This document shows positions 25,688-34,463 of a stretch of DNA of 64,000 nt, in pieces. This DNA comes from Chloroflexota bacterium (lineage in GTDB: Bacteria; Chloroflexota; Dehalococcoidia; Lucifugimonadales; Lucifugimonadaceae): positions 1 through 64,000 of the forward strand of contig JABIFF010000005.1 in NCBI GenBank assembly GCA_018650845.1, written 5' to 3'. Every line of letters starts with the position of its first letter. Position 1 is the stretch's first letter. Under the pieces are notes generated by a model, which searched no databases, had not been told where the DNA came from, and saw only the letters and a list, made by a program, of their open reading frames with translations. The translations under genes were made by a program, and so were the position numbers.

Positions 25688-26098
25688 CTAGTTCTCATCC
25701 ATATCCCGCAGTTGCCTTTCGGCGAAGTCGCCAGCGTACGGAATTTTGAATCGCATTCCAATAAACGCCTGAAACATAAGGAAGAGCCATAGAAACACGC
25801 CAAGAATTCCAAGCAGAACCGACAGAAGCGCACCGATGATCGGAATAAAACCAAGGATGACTGAAGCGATCGACAGCGGGACGAATACGGCGATAGCTTG
25901 CATAGCGTGGAATCGAACAAAGCTATTTTCTTTTTCGATTATCAGGAAGGCGATTCCAGTCACCCAGCCGATCAAGTACGCCAGTGCTGCAACGATATTC
26001 TGACTAATACCAAGAGTTGTTTTTTGGCTTGCGTACTTGCGACGAGGCTCCTCGTCTTTATCTTCGTTTTCGGAATTTGGCTCGTACTTATATTTCAT
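25688..26098 (-). CDS. DUF4870 membrane protein
   Basis: A 136-residue protein with a charged N-terminus (about 28 residues) and three hydrophobic segments. It shows the DUF4870/Tic20-like signature: VAALAYLIGWVTGIAFLIIEKEN, VRFHAMQAIAVF and later FLMFQAFIGMRFKIPYAGDFAERQL. These small membrane proteins are widespread and of unknown function. The gene lies downstream of the ThDP enzyme at 26171 in the same direction. Confidence 0.85.
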   Translation of the reverse strand: MKYKYEPNSENEDKDEEPRRKYASQKTTLGISQNIVAALAYLIGWVTGIAFLIIEKENSFVRFHAMQAIAVFVPLSIASVILGFIPIIGALLSVLLGILGVFLWLFLMFQAFIGMRFKIPYAGDFAERQLRDMDEN

Positions 26099-26120
26099 TG
26101 TGCTCTTTCGGTTCTACAAG

Positions 26121-26145
26121 AAAGGGCGATCTTACGACCGCCCCT
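26121..26145 (-). terminator. Weak terminator between the ThDP enzyme and DUF4870 genes
   Basis: On the minus strand AGGGGCG and CGCCCTTT can pair with one bulged base around a ten-base loop, followed by TTTC. It lies 26 to 50 bases after the stop of the ThDP enzyme gene. Confidence 0.4.
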
Positions 26146-26170
26146 TCAAAGATCTATTTCGGTTGCGGGA

Positions 26171-27817
26171 CTAGTCCTTGTATTCCGAGAACTCTAACCA
26201 CTGCTGCGTCTTTACGTCCAGCAGAACGTGCTTGCCCTCATCTTCGTTGATCTGACGAGCCTTAGTCAAAGCTCCACCGATTTCTGAAGGGTCGGTGATC
26301 TTGATACCAACACCGCCGAGGTCTTCAGAAATTCCAGCGTAATCGCCGTACATATTTCCTGCGTTGTACTCTTCCATCGCAGTAGGCAATGCCCGGTTGT
26401 AGCCACCCATCGTTCCGTTGTTAAGCAGAACAGTAGTGATAGGCGCACCGATTCGGGTCGAAGTCTCCAAATCGAGACCCGACATACCGAACGCAGCGTC
26501 ACCCATGAAATTCACACAGAACTTATCAGGGTTAGCGATTTTGGCACCGATCATCAAGGGGATACCGTATCCGAGGTGAGTGCTCTTGCCCCAGCCGATA
26601 TAGCTGTGCGGAACGGTGGCGGTGTAGAACGGCATGATCTGGTCACGGGGGTGCCCAGCATCGTGAGTAACGATAGTCGTCTCATGGTCGACTGCCTTGT
26701 TCATCTCGTTGACGAGTCGGTAAGGGTTAATCGGATCCATGTTCGAATTGAGCAGTTCAGCCCAGTCGTTCATCCACTCTTTCTTGACTTCAGCAACAGC
26801 TTCTCGGGTCGAAGTATCTGACTTGCGACCTTCTTCACCAATCTCAGCCTTCACTTCGTCTACAAGCATGCAGAGCGTCTTCATAGCGTCACCAACAAGA
26901 CCGATATCGGTGGTGTATTCCTTGTCGATATCTTCAGAATTCACAGTTGAGTGAATCAGGGTTTTGCCAGCAGGAATGTTGATTCCGAAGTTAGTCTTCG
27001 TGAGACTGGCACCGATGGCGAACAGTACGTCGCTCGACTTGAGCCATTCCCATACACCCTTAGGCGCAGTCTTGTTTGCAGCACCGAGAGACAGCGGGTG
27101 TCGTTCGTCGATGGCCGACTTGCCCGGCATTGAGGTGATGATAGGAATCTGTGTGAGTTCGGCAAGCTCGGTTAGCTTGGCTGAAGCACCAGCGTAGAGC
27201 ACTCCCTGACCAGCATAGATAACAGGTTTCTTGGCGGAGAGCAGCTTCTTCAATGCAGCCCGCAAATCAGATTTGTCAGGAGCTGCTACATATCGCTTCG
27301 GTGATCGGAAATCATCAAGGCTTGAAACCTCGTTGCCCATGATGTCGCGCTGCATTTCCAGCAACACGGGTCCGGGTCGACCGTTCTTCATAATCGAAAG
27401 AGCCTGGCGCATCTGTGCGGGGATGCGGTCTGCACTGGTGATCGACTGTGCCCACTTGGTGATCAGTCGGAAGTTGTCGGGACCTGAGAAGTTAGGAGCT
27501 ACCGGGGTTACATTGGTACCGGGTCCGTCTGGAAGGAAGATGATTGGAACACCCTCGGAAGATGCCTGAGCGATTCCACCGAATGCATTTTCAATTCCGG
27601 GTCCACCTTGGCAGGCGAATACGCCAAACTTGCCTTGAGTAGCCATCATTCGAGAGAATCCGTCGGCGGCCATAATCCCGCCACGTTCCTGACGGAACAC
27701 GAAAGGCTTAATGCCTTCTTTGGCGACTGCTTCAATGAGTGGGTTTGCTGGGAAGCAAGCCATCCATTCGACGCCTTCTTGCTTCAGTATTTTTGCAATC
27801 GCCTCGTAACCGTTCAT
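26171..27817 (-). CDS. Acetolactate-synthase-like ThDP-dependent enzyme
   Basis: A 548-residue ThDP enzyme with the same architecture as the one at 14905. Here the activating glutamate is intact (R42-Q43-E44-R45), and the PP-domain cofactor motif is GDAAFGMSG...LLNNGTMGG. The N-terminus (MNGYEAIAKILKQEGVEW) and central domain (KLLSAKKPVIYAGQGVLYA) confirm the family. It is a paralogue of the first enzyme but the two are far apart on the map and on opposite strands. A role in 2-oxoacid decarboxylation or carboligation is inferred; regulatory small-subunit genes typical of IlvBH are absent. Confidence 0.87.
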   Translation of the reverse strand: MNGYEAIAKILKQEGVEWMACFPANPLIEAVAKEGIKPFVFRQERGGIMAADGFSRMMATQGKFGVFACQGGPGIENAFGGIAQASSEGVPIIFLPDGPGTNVTPVAPNFSGPDNFRLITKWAQSITSADRIPAQMRQALSIMKNGRPGPVLLEMQRDIMGNEVSSLDDFRSPKRYVAAPDKSDLRAALKKLLSAKKPVIYAGQGVLYAGASAKLTELAELTQIPIITSMPGKSAIDERHPLSLGAANKTAPKGVWEWLKSSDVLFAIGASLTKTNFGINIPAGKTLIHSTVNSEDIDKEYTTDIGLVGDAMKTLCMLVDEVKAEIGEEGRKSDTSTREAVAEVKKEWMNDWAELLNSNMDPINPYRLVNEMNKAVDHETTIVTHDAGHPRDQIMPFYTATVPHSYIGWGKSTHLGYGIPLMIGAKIANPDKFCVNFMGDAAFGMSGLDLETSTRIGAPITTVLLNNGTMGGYNRALPTAMEEYNAGNMYGDYAGISEDLGGVGIKITDPSEIGGALTKARQINEDEGKHVLLDVKTQQWLEFSEYKD

Positions 27818-28127
27818 TCGTTAAATCTCCTGAGATCGAATTCGTTCGATTGATGACCCAATGCTTCCGCTCAAGACCCGCCTATTAAGGAAGCCGTTGG
27901 GAAAGTCCCATGAGTGTAGACCTGACCAATAGTGTGCGCAATTTGATTTTCAAAGCCAGCGAAAATGGGGAAACATCTCAAATCGCGCACAAAATCTTCT
28001 AGGAAACACAGGTTGTGGTCTGGGTAAGGTTTGAACATCTGCTGCGTAACCGCCTGCAGCAAAGAACTTACGAAAAGGCCTCACAGCCTTCAAAGCCCGC
28101 CTGCAATGCCGGGGAGATCGAACGAAA
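27818..28127. other. 310-bp intergenic region before ftsZ
   Basis: This region separates the divergent ThDP enzyme and ftsZ. A ribosome site (GGGGAGA) precedes the ftsZ start by about 11 bases. No terminator, riboswitch or repeat of the families described elsewhere was recognised; the promoter for ftsZ must lie here. Confidence 0.4.
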
Positions 28128-29276
28128 ATGCCTGATCACAACACTCCTATCCCAGAAGGTTCTGTTGGTACCGCAAACATCAAAGTAGTTGGTGTTGGTG
28201 GTGGTGGACAGAACGCCGTCAACCGTATGTACCGAGAACGAGTACCGGAAGTTGAATATATTTCTGTAAATACCGATTCGCAGGCATTAGATGCTGCTTC
28301 GGTTCCTGTACGACTACGTGTTGGTGACTCGACTGCTCGAGGTCTTGGTGTTGGTGGAGACCCTTCTAAGGGTCGACAGTGTCACGAAGAAGACCGCGAC
28401 GAAATCAAGGAAGTGCTCAAGGGCGCTGACCTCGTATTCGTTGCAGCAGGTATGGGTGGTGGAACGGGAACTGGTGGAGCTCCTGTTGTAGCTGAAGTCG
28501 CAAAAGATCTCGGCGCACTCACAGTTGGTGTCGTAACAAAGCCTTTCGCATTTGAAGGTGCCGTTCGCAAGAAGAAAGCACTCGAAGGCATTGAGCTGCT
28601 TCGCAAAGAAGTCGACACCCTAATCGTTATTCCTAACGATCGCCTCCTCGCTATTTCAGATGAACAGCTCACGATGGATCGTGCGTTCAAGCTGGCTGAC
28701 GATGTTCTTCGACAGGGCATCCAGTCGATCGCTGAATTGATTCTTGTACCCGGTGAAATCAACCTCGACTTCGCCGACGTTCGTGCAGTTATGGACAACG
28801 CCGGTCCTGCATGGATGGCTATCGGTAAGGGCTCAGGCGAAAACCGTGCGATCGAAGCTGCAGAAGAAGCGATCAACTCGCCTCTACTGGAAGTTGAAAT
28901 TGCCGGAGCCAAAGGTGTGATCTTCAACATCACCGGTGGCACAGATTTGACGCTAGACGAAGTCCAGCGTGCTTCAGAGGTGATCGCTTCGACCGTTCAC
29001 CCCGACGCCAACATCATCTTCGGTACGGTTACCGACCCGAAGATGGAGAATGAAGTAAAACTCACTATCATCGCCACCGGATTCCCGGTTGCTGGTGAAA
29101 TTGAGGAAGAAGCTGAAGCGGTTGCTCGACAGGCACTCGATGATCCTGCATCAATGGCGATTCCGCCGTTCTTGCGACACCACCCGGCAGCGCGGACACG
29201 CTACCGAAACGGTGGGATGTATCGAGAATCTGCAGAGACTCAGCGTGAAGAAACCGCAGTAATGGCCGACGACTAA
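28128..29276 (+). CDS. ftsZ: Cell division protein FtsZ
   Basis: The tubulin-like GTPase that forms the division ring. The N-terminal GTP-binding part has [16 protein letters not shown], the tubulin signature GGGTGTG at about 108-116, and the T7 region [11 protein letters not shown]. The conserved C-terminal domain ends near residue 325, followed by a short linker and IPPFLRHHP, a plausible partner-binding C-terminal peptide. The length (382) is normal. It is not inside a division/cell-wall (dcw) cluster: neighbours are a ThDP enzyme and a LuxR-type regulator, as is common in Chloroflexota. A strong terminator follows. Confidence 0.95.
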   Translation: MPDHNTPIPEGSVGTANIKVVGVGGGGQNAVNRMYRERVPEVEYISVNTDSQALDAASVPVRLRVGDSTARGLGVGGDPSKGRQCHEEDRDEIKEVLKGADLVFVAAGMGGGTGTGGAPVVAEVAKDLGALTVGVVTKPFAFEGAVRKKKALEGIELLRKEVDTLIVIPNDRLLAISDEQLTMDRAFKLADDVLRQGIQSIAELILVPGEINLDFADVRAVMDNAGPAWMAIGKGSGENRAIEAAEEAINSPLLEVEIAGAKGVIFNITGGTDLTLDEVQRASEVIASTVHPDANIIFGTVTDPKMENEVKLTIIATGFPVAGEIEEEAEAVARQALDDPASMAIPPFLRHHPAARTRYRNGGMYRESAETQREETAVMADD

Positions 29277-29406
29277 CGGCAAATCCGTGTTTTCTGCGAC
29301 AAGTACGAGAATCTCTAATTCGTTCGTAAGTGTCGCTGAACAATTAGTATGAACGGATCGAGCTTATTCCCACCTGACAGTGATATGGCTCAACCTGGTA
29401 ACTAGG

Positions 29407-29442
29407 AAGGGGCAGGATTTATTCCTGCCCCTTTCGCTTTTT
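29407..29442 (+). terminator. Strong terminator of ftsZ
   Basis: AAGGGGCAGGA (29407-29417) pairs perfectly with TCCTGCCCCTT (29423-29433) around a five-base loop, followed by TCGCTTTTT. It is 131 bases after the ftsZ stop. Confidence 0.85.
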
Positions 29443-29495
29443 AATGGCCAGATAAACGAACTCTGTCGGCTCAAGCATCTCGCTAGTGTTCACAC

Positions 29496-32495
29496 TTGGC
29501 ATTGGGGGTCGCTTATCATGCAGGCCAATTTCCAGAGCATCATCAGGGTTACACTTTGCCGCCAAAAGCCGACAATAATCAGCACGTGGGTCGTGTTGAG
29601 GAGCTTTCAAATCTAAGCTCAGCCTTCAACAGTGCCTCCGATGGCAGAGGCGGCATCGTGATGCTTGGCGGCGAACCAGGAATCGGTAAAACTCGCCTGC
29701 TCGAGGAGCTCGAACTATTAGCCACGAAACAGGCTGCTCTCGTAATAAGAGGGACCTGTTACGAAGGTGATAGCACTCCGCCCTACTGGCCATGGATTCA
29801 AGCGCTCAGATCAGTTCTAACGTCTCCAACACAAGCGGTTATTTCGGCTCTTGAATCAAGGGTGGACTCTGTGTCAGAGATCGTCCCTGAAGTTGTACGA
29901 ATGTTCCCCGGCACAGAAACAGCGCCTCAACTAGAGGGTTCTCAGGCCCGATTTAATCTGTTCGATTCGATCACTTCTTTTCTAAGAGAGCTGTCCGAAT
30001 CACAACCCGTCGTCGTTATCCTCGATGATCTGCACTGGGCAGATCAATCCTCTTTGGATCTACTCGAGTTCTTTGCACAAAATATAGGCTCTAGCCCCGT
30101 GTTGATCGTCGGCGGTTATCGAGACATGGAACTCTCTCGCCGGCACCCTCTGTCGGACAAGATCGCGTCTCTGGCTCGTAATCGCAGTTTCCAGCGCATA
30201 ACTGTTAGGGGCCTGAACCGAGACGAAGTTCAGGAGCTTGTTGAATCGGTTGGTGGAATAAAACTATCGCCCGAATTGGCAGTTGAGATTCACGAAAGAA
30301 CAGAAGGCAACCCGTTTTTCGCAGGCGAAGTTGCTAGAGATTTATCTCGCAATTCCGTCGATAAAAATGGAATAGTCAACACTATCGAATTTCGTGTACC
30401 CGAAGGCGTACGCGAAGCTATCGGCATTCGCCTAAACCGCCTTTCAGAAAAATGTAATCAGGTTCTCCGAACGGCATCTGTTGTGGGCAGAGAATTTAAT
30501 TTCGATCTGCTTTCCAAGATCAATCCTGAATTCTCGACAGAAGACCTTCTGCACCTACTGGAAATTGCCGATGCAGCAGTTGTTATCCGAGAGGTGCATG
30601 GCGAAAGCGGTCGCTACGAATTTGCGCACGCGCTAATTCAGCAAACTCTGAACGAAGAACTGACTACCGGACGACGTTTGCAGCTCCACGCCCAAATTGT
30701 TGGGTCAATCGAAGAGCTTTATGCCGATCACATTCACGAGCACTACTCGGAATTGCTCCACCATGCTCAAGAAGCCGAGACAATTTTAGGTTCTGACGTA
30801 ACGGCAACTTACGCCCTTCTTTCGGCTGAGCAGGCTCTCAATTCATATGCTTGGTCGGACGCAGAAACAAAGTTCAAAGTCGCCTACGAATCTTTGGGGA
30901 GTGAAACTCCGTCAGAGACGAACGCACGGATATTGTTCGGACTGGGCAAGGTAGAGCTTCAAACGCTTACCTACCCAGATATTCAGCGGGGTTGGGACAA
31001 AGTTGCTGAGGCATTCCATCTGTTCGATCAGCTAGGTGATGCCGATGCAGCGGTAGCTGTAGCTGTGCGATCCAGAGGGTTCATCCCGTTCTGGCTCTAC
31101 AACACCATGCCAGTATTCTCACGTGCTCTAGAACTTGCCGAGCCAGAATCTTCAGAAGCAGGGACTCTACTCAATTTGTTCGGCGCAGCAGCCCGATATG
31201 AAGAGGAAGATTCCGAAAAGGCTGAACGATCACTGGCGAGCGCTCTGGTAATCGCACAGAAAAACGGCGATCGGCAGCTTGAGACCGGCACGCTTGCGGA
31301 GTTGAGCATGAGTGCTCTTTCCGAGGGTGACACCCAGTCGGCTCTCGATATCGCAAGGCAAGCCATCGATCTATCTTCAGAACATAATTTTCCGTTAATT
31401 GAAATGTATGCCCACTTCATCTCATCGGCGGCATATGAGGGCATTGGAAACGCAGAGAAAGCACGTCATCACGCCGAAGCGGAACGTTCTATTGAACAAC
31501 GAACTGGCTCAGTAATTGGGGGAGCGTGGAACAGGTACCACGTTGCTTACGGGCAAGGTGCCCGCGACGAAATCGACCAGCTTGGCGATCTAATCGACTC
31601 TCAATATCCAACAGACAGGGTCGTTCGTTTATTTGTTGGAATCGGAGCTTGGAATATCGGCAAAGATTCCAATTTGCAAGACAGAATTACGACTGCGCAG
31701 AACGCTGGGCGCACTGCACCTAATTTATTTCAAAAATCGTCGCATGCAGTATTTTTGGCATTGGCAGGCTGGGTAACAAGAAATCAAGAAGTTTCAGCTT
31801 TCGCAAGCGACTTAGGAAGTGAAATCCTAAACGCCCCAAAAATAACGCAACACATCGAAATCTACTCTCGAATTTCCGTCGGACTAAACGCAGCGATAAC
31901 CAGTGATTCCAAAGAAGCAGCGACTCACTACGAAGCACTGCGAAACTTGCCAGGCATGTTCGCTGAATTTCATTTCCAGTTCAGTTCTCAACGACTTCTA
32001 GGATTACTTGCCCACACAGCAGGAATGAATCAGCAGTTTGATGAGCATTTCGAAACAGGGCTCAAAACGAGCAAGATATCTGGATACAAGCTCGAATACG
32101 CATGGATAGCTCACGACTTCGCCGAACGGCTACTTCAGTCAGATGAATCTGCGGACCGCTCTCGTGCCACAGCGATCGTGGCAGCTGGGCTAGAAGAGAT
32201 AGACGGACTTGGCATGTCGGCTGTCGAAAATAATCTGAATAGCTTGAACGGGATTATTGAATCTACCGAATCCGATTCAGCACCGCCGCAAAACCCGGTA
32301 GGTCTCACCGATCGCGAAATCGAGGTACTCCGCCTCGTCGCTGCCGGTCGAACGAATCAACAGATTGCCGAACAGCTCGTCATCGCTCAAACCACTGCGG
32401 CAAAACACGTCGCCAATATTCTCGGAAAAACCGGGAGTGCGAATCGCACAGAAGCTGCGACATTCGCTAACCATCACGGAATAACCGAAGCCTGA
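29496..32495 (+). CDS. LuxR-family transcriptional regulator with AAA ATPase domain (LAL type)
   Basis: A 999-residue MalT/LAL-like regulator. An AAA ATPase domain carries Walker A GEPGIGKT (about 59-66) and Walker B VVVILDDLHWAD, followed by a long helical (TPR-like) region and a C-terminal LuxR helix-turn-helix (LTDREIEVLRLVAAGRTNQQIAEQL, about 937-960). The first residues read from a TTG at 29496; other start codons up to the HVGRVEEL segment are possible because no strong ribosome site is present. Such proteins sense a ligand and ATP and activate promoters. The divergence of upstream genes and lack of a paired operon leave its targets open. Confidence 0.85.
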   Translation: MALGVAYHAGQFPEHHQGYTLPPKADNNQHVGRVEELSNLSSAFNSASDGRGGIVMLGGEPGIGKTRLLEELELLATKQAALVIRGTCYEGDSTPPYWPWIQALRSVLTSPTQAVISALESRVDSVSEIVPEVVRMFPGTETAPQLEGSQARFNLFDSITSFLRELSESQPVVVILDDLHWADQSSLDLLEFFAQNIGSSPVLIVGGYRDMELSRRHPLSDKIASLARNRSFQRITVRGLNRDEVQELVESVGGIKLSPELAVEIHERTEGNPFFAGEVARDLSRNSVDKNGIVNTIEFRVPEGVREAIGIRLNRLSEKCNQVLRTASVVGREFNFDLLSKINPEFSTEDLLHLLEIADAAVVIREVHGESGRYEFAHALIQQTLNEELTTGRRLQLHAQIVGSIEELYADHIHEHYSELLHHAQEAETILGSDVTATYALLSAEQALNSYAWSDAETKFKVAYESLGSETPSETNARILFGLGKVELQTLTYPDIQRGWDKVAEAFHLFDQLGDADAAVAVAVRSRGFIPFWLYNTMPVFSRALELAEPESSEAGTLLNLFGAAARYEEEDSEKAERSLASALVIAQKNGDRQLETGTLAELSMSALSEGDTQSALDIARQAIDLSSEHNFPLIEMYAHFISSAAYEGIGNAEKARHHAEAERSIEQRTGSVIGGAWNRYHVAYGQGARDEIDQLGDLIDSQYPTDRVVRLFVGIGAWNIGKDSNLQDRITTAQNAGRTAPNLFQKSSHAVFLALAGWVTRNQEVSAFASDLGSEILNAPKITQHIEIYSRISVGLNAAITSDSKEAATHYEALRNLPGMFAEFHFQFSSQRLLGLLAHTAGMNQQFDEHFETGLKTSKISGYKLEYAWIAHDFAERLLQSDESADRSRATAIVAAGLEEIDGLGMSAVENNLNSLNGIIESTESDSAPPQNPVGLTDREIEVLRLVAAGRTNQQIAEQLVIAQTTAAKHVANILGKTGSANRTEAATFANHHGITEA

Positions 32496-32511
32496 TCTGT
32501 TTCGTATTCAG

Positions 32512-32533
32512 GCGTACTCATTTATAAGTACGC
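32512..32533 (+). terminator. Stem-loop after the LuxR regulator gene
   Basis: GCGTACT (32512-32518) pairs with AGTACGC (32527-32533) around an eight-base loop, 16 bases after the stop codon. There is no T run after it, so termination is only a suggestion. Confidence 0.35.
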
Positions 32534-32616
32534 AGTTCCTCTGCCCGCCTTAATCGTCAAGAAATAAAGATTCTTATATCTAGCGATGTGGCGCGCCGTT
32601 CGATAGCCGACAGTAG

Positions 32617-32650
32617 TTTGCATACCGGTCAAATCCACCGGTCACGCAAA
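32617..32650. promoter_or_regulatory. Inverted repeat just upstream of the DsbA-fold gene
   Basis: TTTGC-AT-ACCGGT (32617-32629) faces ACCGGT-CAC-GCAAA (32637-32650) with seven bases between. It sits 23 bases before the start of the downstream gene, where it could be an operator or a translational-control hairpin. Confidence 0.4.
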
Positions 32651-32673
32651 TCAGGTGAATAGGACCGATCGAC

Positions 32674-33375
32674 ATGGTTATCGCAATCAACACACACACA
32701 ACAACAGAATCAATCCGACCAGCATCAGTGCCATCAAATGACGCTGAACAAGTTACCGAGGTCACAATCACTCACTATGCTGACCCCTTCAGCCCGTGGT
32801 CAGCGGCTTTCCAGTCCGTACTCTCGGAACTTCAAATCCGGTACGGCAACCGGTTACGCATCGATTACAAAATGGGTGGAATGGCACGAAACGTAAGTCA
32901 GTGGATCGAAGAGCAAGGATTCGATGACGAATCTATCGTTGAATGGATCGACGGGGTAGCCGATAGCTCCAAAACTTCGATCGATTCTGATTTCATCGCA
33001 AAAACAGGAGTGAAAACAACATGGGTTGCGGCCCTCGCTTTCACTGCCGCCATGAAGCACGACGCTGAGTCGGCGATCAGATTTTTGAACCGGATGATTA
33101 CGGGATTCCAGGTCGAATCACAATCCGCAACACGAGACACCATTACGCGATTCGCTAATGAATCGGGGCTTGATGGCAGTCGTGTCGTTCGAGAGGCTTT
33201 CTTCGATTCGAATATCAGTGATTTTGCGTGGCAGCGAAACGGCATGGAACTGGCCGGACTCGGGTTCGACTCCATTCTGATTTCAGACGGAACGAATCAA
33301 CGAGTGGTCGAAAAAGAATTTTCAGTCGATGCTTACGTGCAAATCATCGATGAAATCGCTCCACGCCTTAGCTAA
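32674..33375 (+). CDS. DsbA/FrnE-like thioredoxin-fold protein without active-site cysteines
   Basis: A 233-residue protein with the DsbA-family layout (thioredoxin fold with helical insert). It begins with a polar 28-residue tail, then VTITHYADPFSPWSAAFQSVL, where the FrnE/DsbA family has DPxCPWC; the two cysteines are replaced by Ser40 and Ser43. No other cysteine is seen in the chain, so disulfide chemistry is excluded. The cis-proline region reads FDSILISDG. A binding rather than redox role is implied; relatives include heme- or metal-related thiol proteins and GST-kappa-like proteins. AGGA lies about nine bases before the ATG. Confidence 0.75.
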   Translation: MVIAINTHTTTESIRPASVPSNDAEQVTEVTITHYADPFSPWSAAFQSVLSELQIRYGNRLRIDYKMGGMARNVSQWIEEQGFDDESIVEWIDGVADSSKTSIDSDFIAKTGVKTTWVAALAFTAAMKHDAESAIRFLNRMITGFQVESQSATRDTITRFANESGLDGSRVVREAFFDSNISDFAWQRNGMELAGLGFDSILISDGTNQRVVEKEFSVDAYVQIIDEIAPRLS

Positions 33376-33486
33376 TCATCAGAGGAAGACACGCTGAATG
33401 AGTCAGTCAGCTTGTTCGACCGCGTCGTCTAGCAACGATTACCCAGACTCAGCGTTTCAGTGCCTCCCGGTTGACCACCGGGAATC

Positions 33487-33524
33487 AAACCCGTCATACA
33501 TGTCATGCGTATGGCGGGTTTTGC
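33487..33524 (+). terminator. Terminator downstream of the DsbA-fold gene
   Basis: AAACCCGTCATAC (33487-33499) pairs with GTATGGCGGGTTT (33509-33521) over 13 positions (one T-G wobble) around a nine-base loop and is followed by T. It lies 112 bases after the stop, so a 110-base untranslated tail, including a small GGTTGACCACC hairpin, would be transcribed. Confidence 0.8.
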
Positions 33525-33591
33525 TGTTAAACGTTTGTGTACATCGTTATTCGAGAGAGCGCTTCGACTTCGAATGGAGCTACAGGCAGCG

Positions 33592-34056
33592 CTAGCTCGG
33601 CAGGGCGTCTAGTGCTCGATTAGCCAGAGCGCTGGGGCCTGCGTAGCGTGTGTCGGCTACTACGTTGAAAGCATCGGCGAGCTGGTTCATGGTCTTAGCG
33701 GGCGCCGGGGCGACTCGATAGCGAAACTTTTCGACTCGCTTAGAGATTCGAAGTGCGAGAGGTCCGGACTTGGCGCGCTGGGCAGCGTTCTTTGGTGAAG
33801 CGCCCATTTCGACTTGCCCGACCATTGTTCGGAAGTCGCACTCGGAGCCGCCTTTGATGTAGCACTGAAGCGTTTTTGAAATGTTGGCAGCGGCTTCAAT
33901 GTAAAGCGGTTCGTCGTCTTCGAACACGCACACCAGTCCCGGCTTGTCGCCGAGCATCCATGTGCCCTCTTCAGTGAGCGCGGATCCTTCGCCATCAACC
34001 AGATCGTTGAACAGCGATTCCCATTTTCCAAGATGTGCAGGTGTGAAGTTAGACAT
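33592..34056 (-). CDS. Unrecognised 154-residue protein with GIY-YIG-like core
   Basis: No firm family assignment. Residues 40-55 read GLVCVFEDDEPLYIE, followed by AAANISKTLQCYIKGG, which resembles the GIY-YIG nuclease pattern (G-x-Y-x-F...PLYIG...N-x-x-x-R-L), but the tyrosine and arginine catalytic positions are not conserved, so it may be a degenerate or non-catalytic relative. The C-terminal half is basic with KRVEKFRYRVAPAPAK. The ATG at 34056 has GGGAGA seven bases upstream. It is a single leftward gene between a terminator and a repeat-filled gap. A DNA-related role is a guess. Confidence 0.6.
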   Translation of the reverse strand: MSNFTPAHLGKWESLFNDLVDGEGSALTEEGTWMLGDKPGLVCVFEDDEPLYIEAAANISKTLQCYIKGGSECDFRTMVGQVEMGASPKNAAQRAKSGPLALRISKRVEKFRYRVAPAPAKTMNQLADAFNVVADTRYAGPSALANRALDALPS

Positions 34057-34212
34057 TAGTTCTCCCGATTGCCACACGGTTAGCTAACTGCATTCTAGAT
34101 GCGAATGGCCTGTTTCGGAAATTTTGTGTCTGAATTTCTGGTGATATTGGCGGTGATGATCAATGCTGTGCCTACGATTTGATCGAGGACAGCTACTTCG
34201 TGCTGCTTCGAG

Positions 34213-34236
34213 ATCCTGAATCGAGTTCAGGATGAC
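34213..34236. repeat. REP-like hairpin
   Basis: ATCCTGAATCGAGTTCAGGAT followed by GAC: the two halves ATCCTGAA and TTCAGGAT pair perfectly around five bases. The same unit with its flanks (TCGAG before, GCGGTTG-like after) occurs at 48005-48028. Confidence 0.7.
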
Positions 34237-34268
34237 GGGGTTGGTTGTAGCAGGCGGGAATTAACCAA

Positions 34269-34405
34269 TCCTCCCCCGGACAGGGGGAGCTAGAGGGGGA
34301 GACTGCAGAGACAGCCGAGTCGTTCGACGACGAGCGCGACTAACGAGATGCCGCCGCGCGACCAAGTCGTCGACGACGCTCGGAGCTAAACGAGTGCAGC
34401 GGCAC
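34269..34405. repeat. Family A modular repeat
   Basis: Carries CCTCCCCCGGACAGGGGGAG, the AGCCGAGTCGTTCGACGACGAGCGCGAC module, and then an inverted-orientation module GCGACCAAGTCGTCGACGACGCTCGGAGC ending in TAAACGAG. The same two modules, in the same order, are found at 900-983 and 48150-48235. No gene is present in 34078-34441. Confidence 0.7.
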
Positions 34406-34441
34406 AATTCTCTCGAATCAGTGATTTTCGCCCATGCCGCA

Positions 34442-34463
34442 GAAAACGTGGCTTTGCCACCTA
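34442..34463 (-). terminator. Stop-codon-linked mini terminator of the first Eis-like gene
   Basis: On the minus strand the stop codon TAG is followed at once by GTGGC-aaa-GCCAC and then GTTTTCT. A similar arrangement is seen at 38167-38190. Confidence 0.55.

Noticed and set aside
33398-33595. A 65-codon frame downstream of the DsbA-fold gene
   Set aside because: It contains the intrinsic terminator and has no protein pattern.
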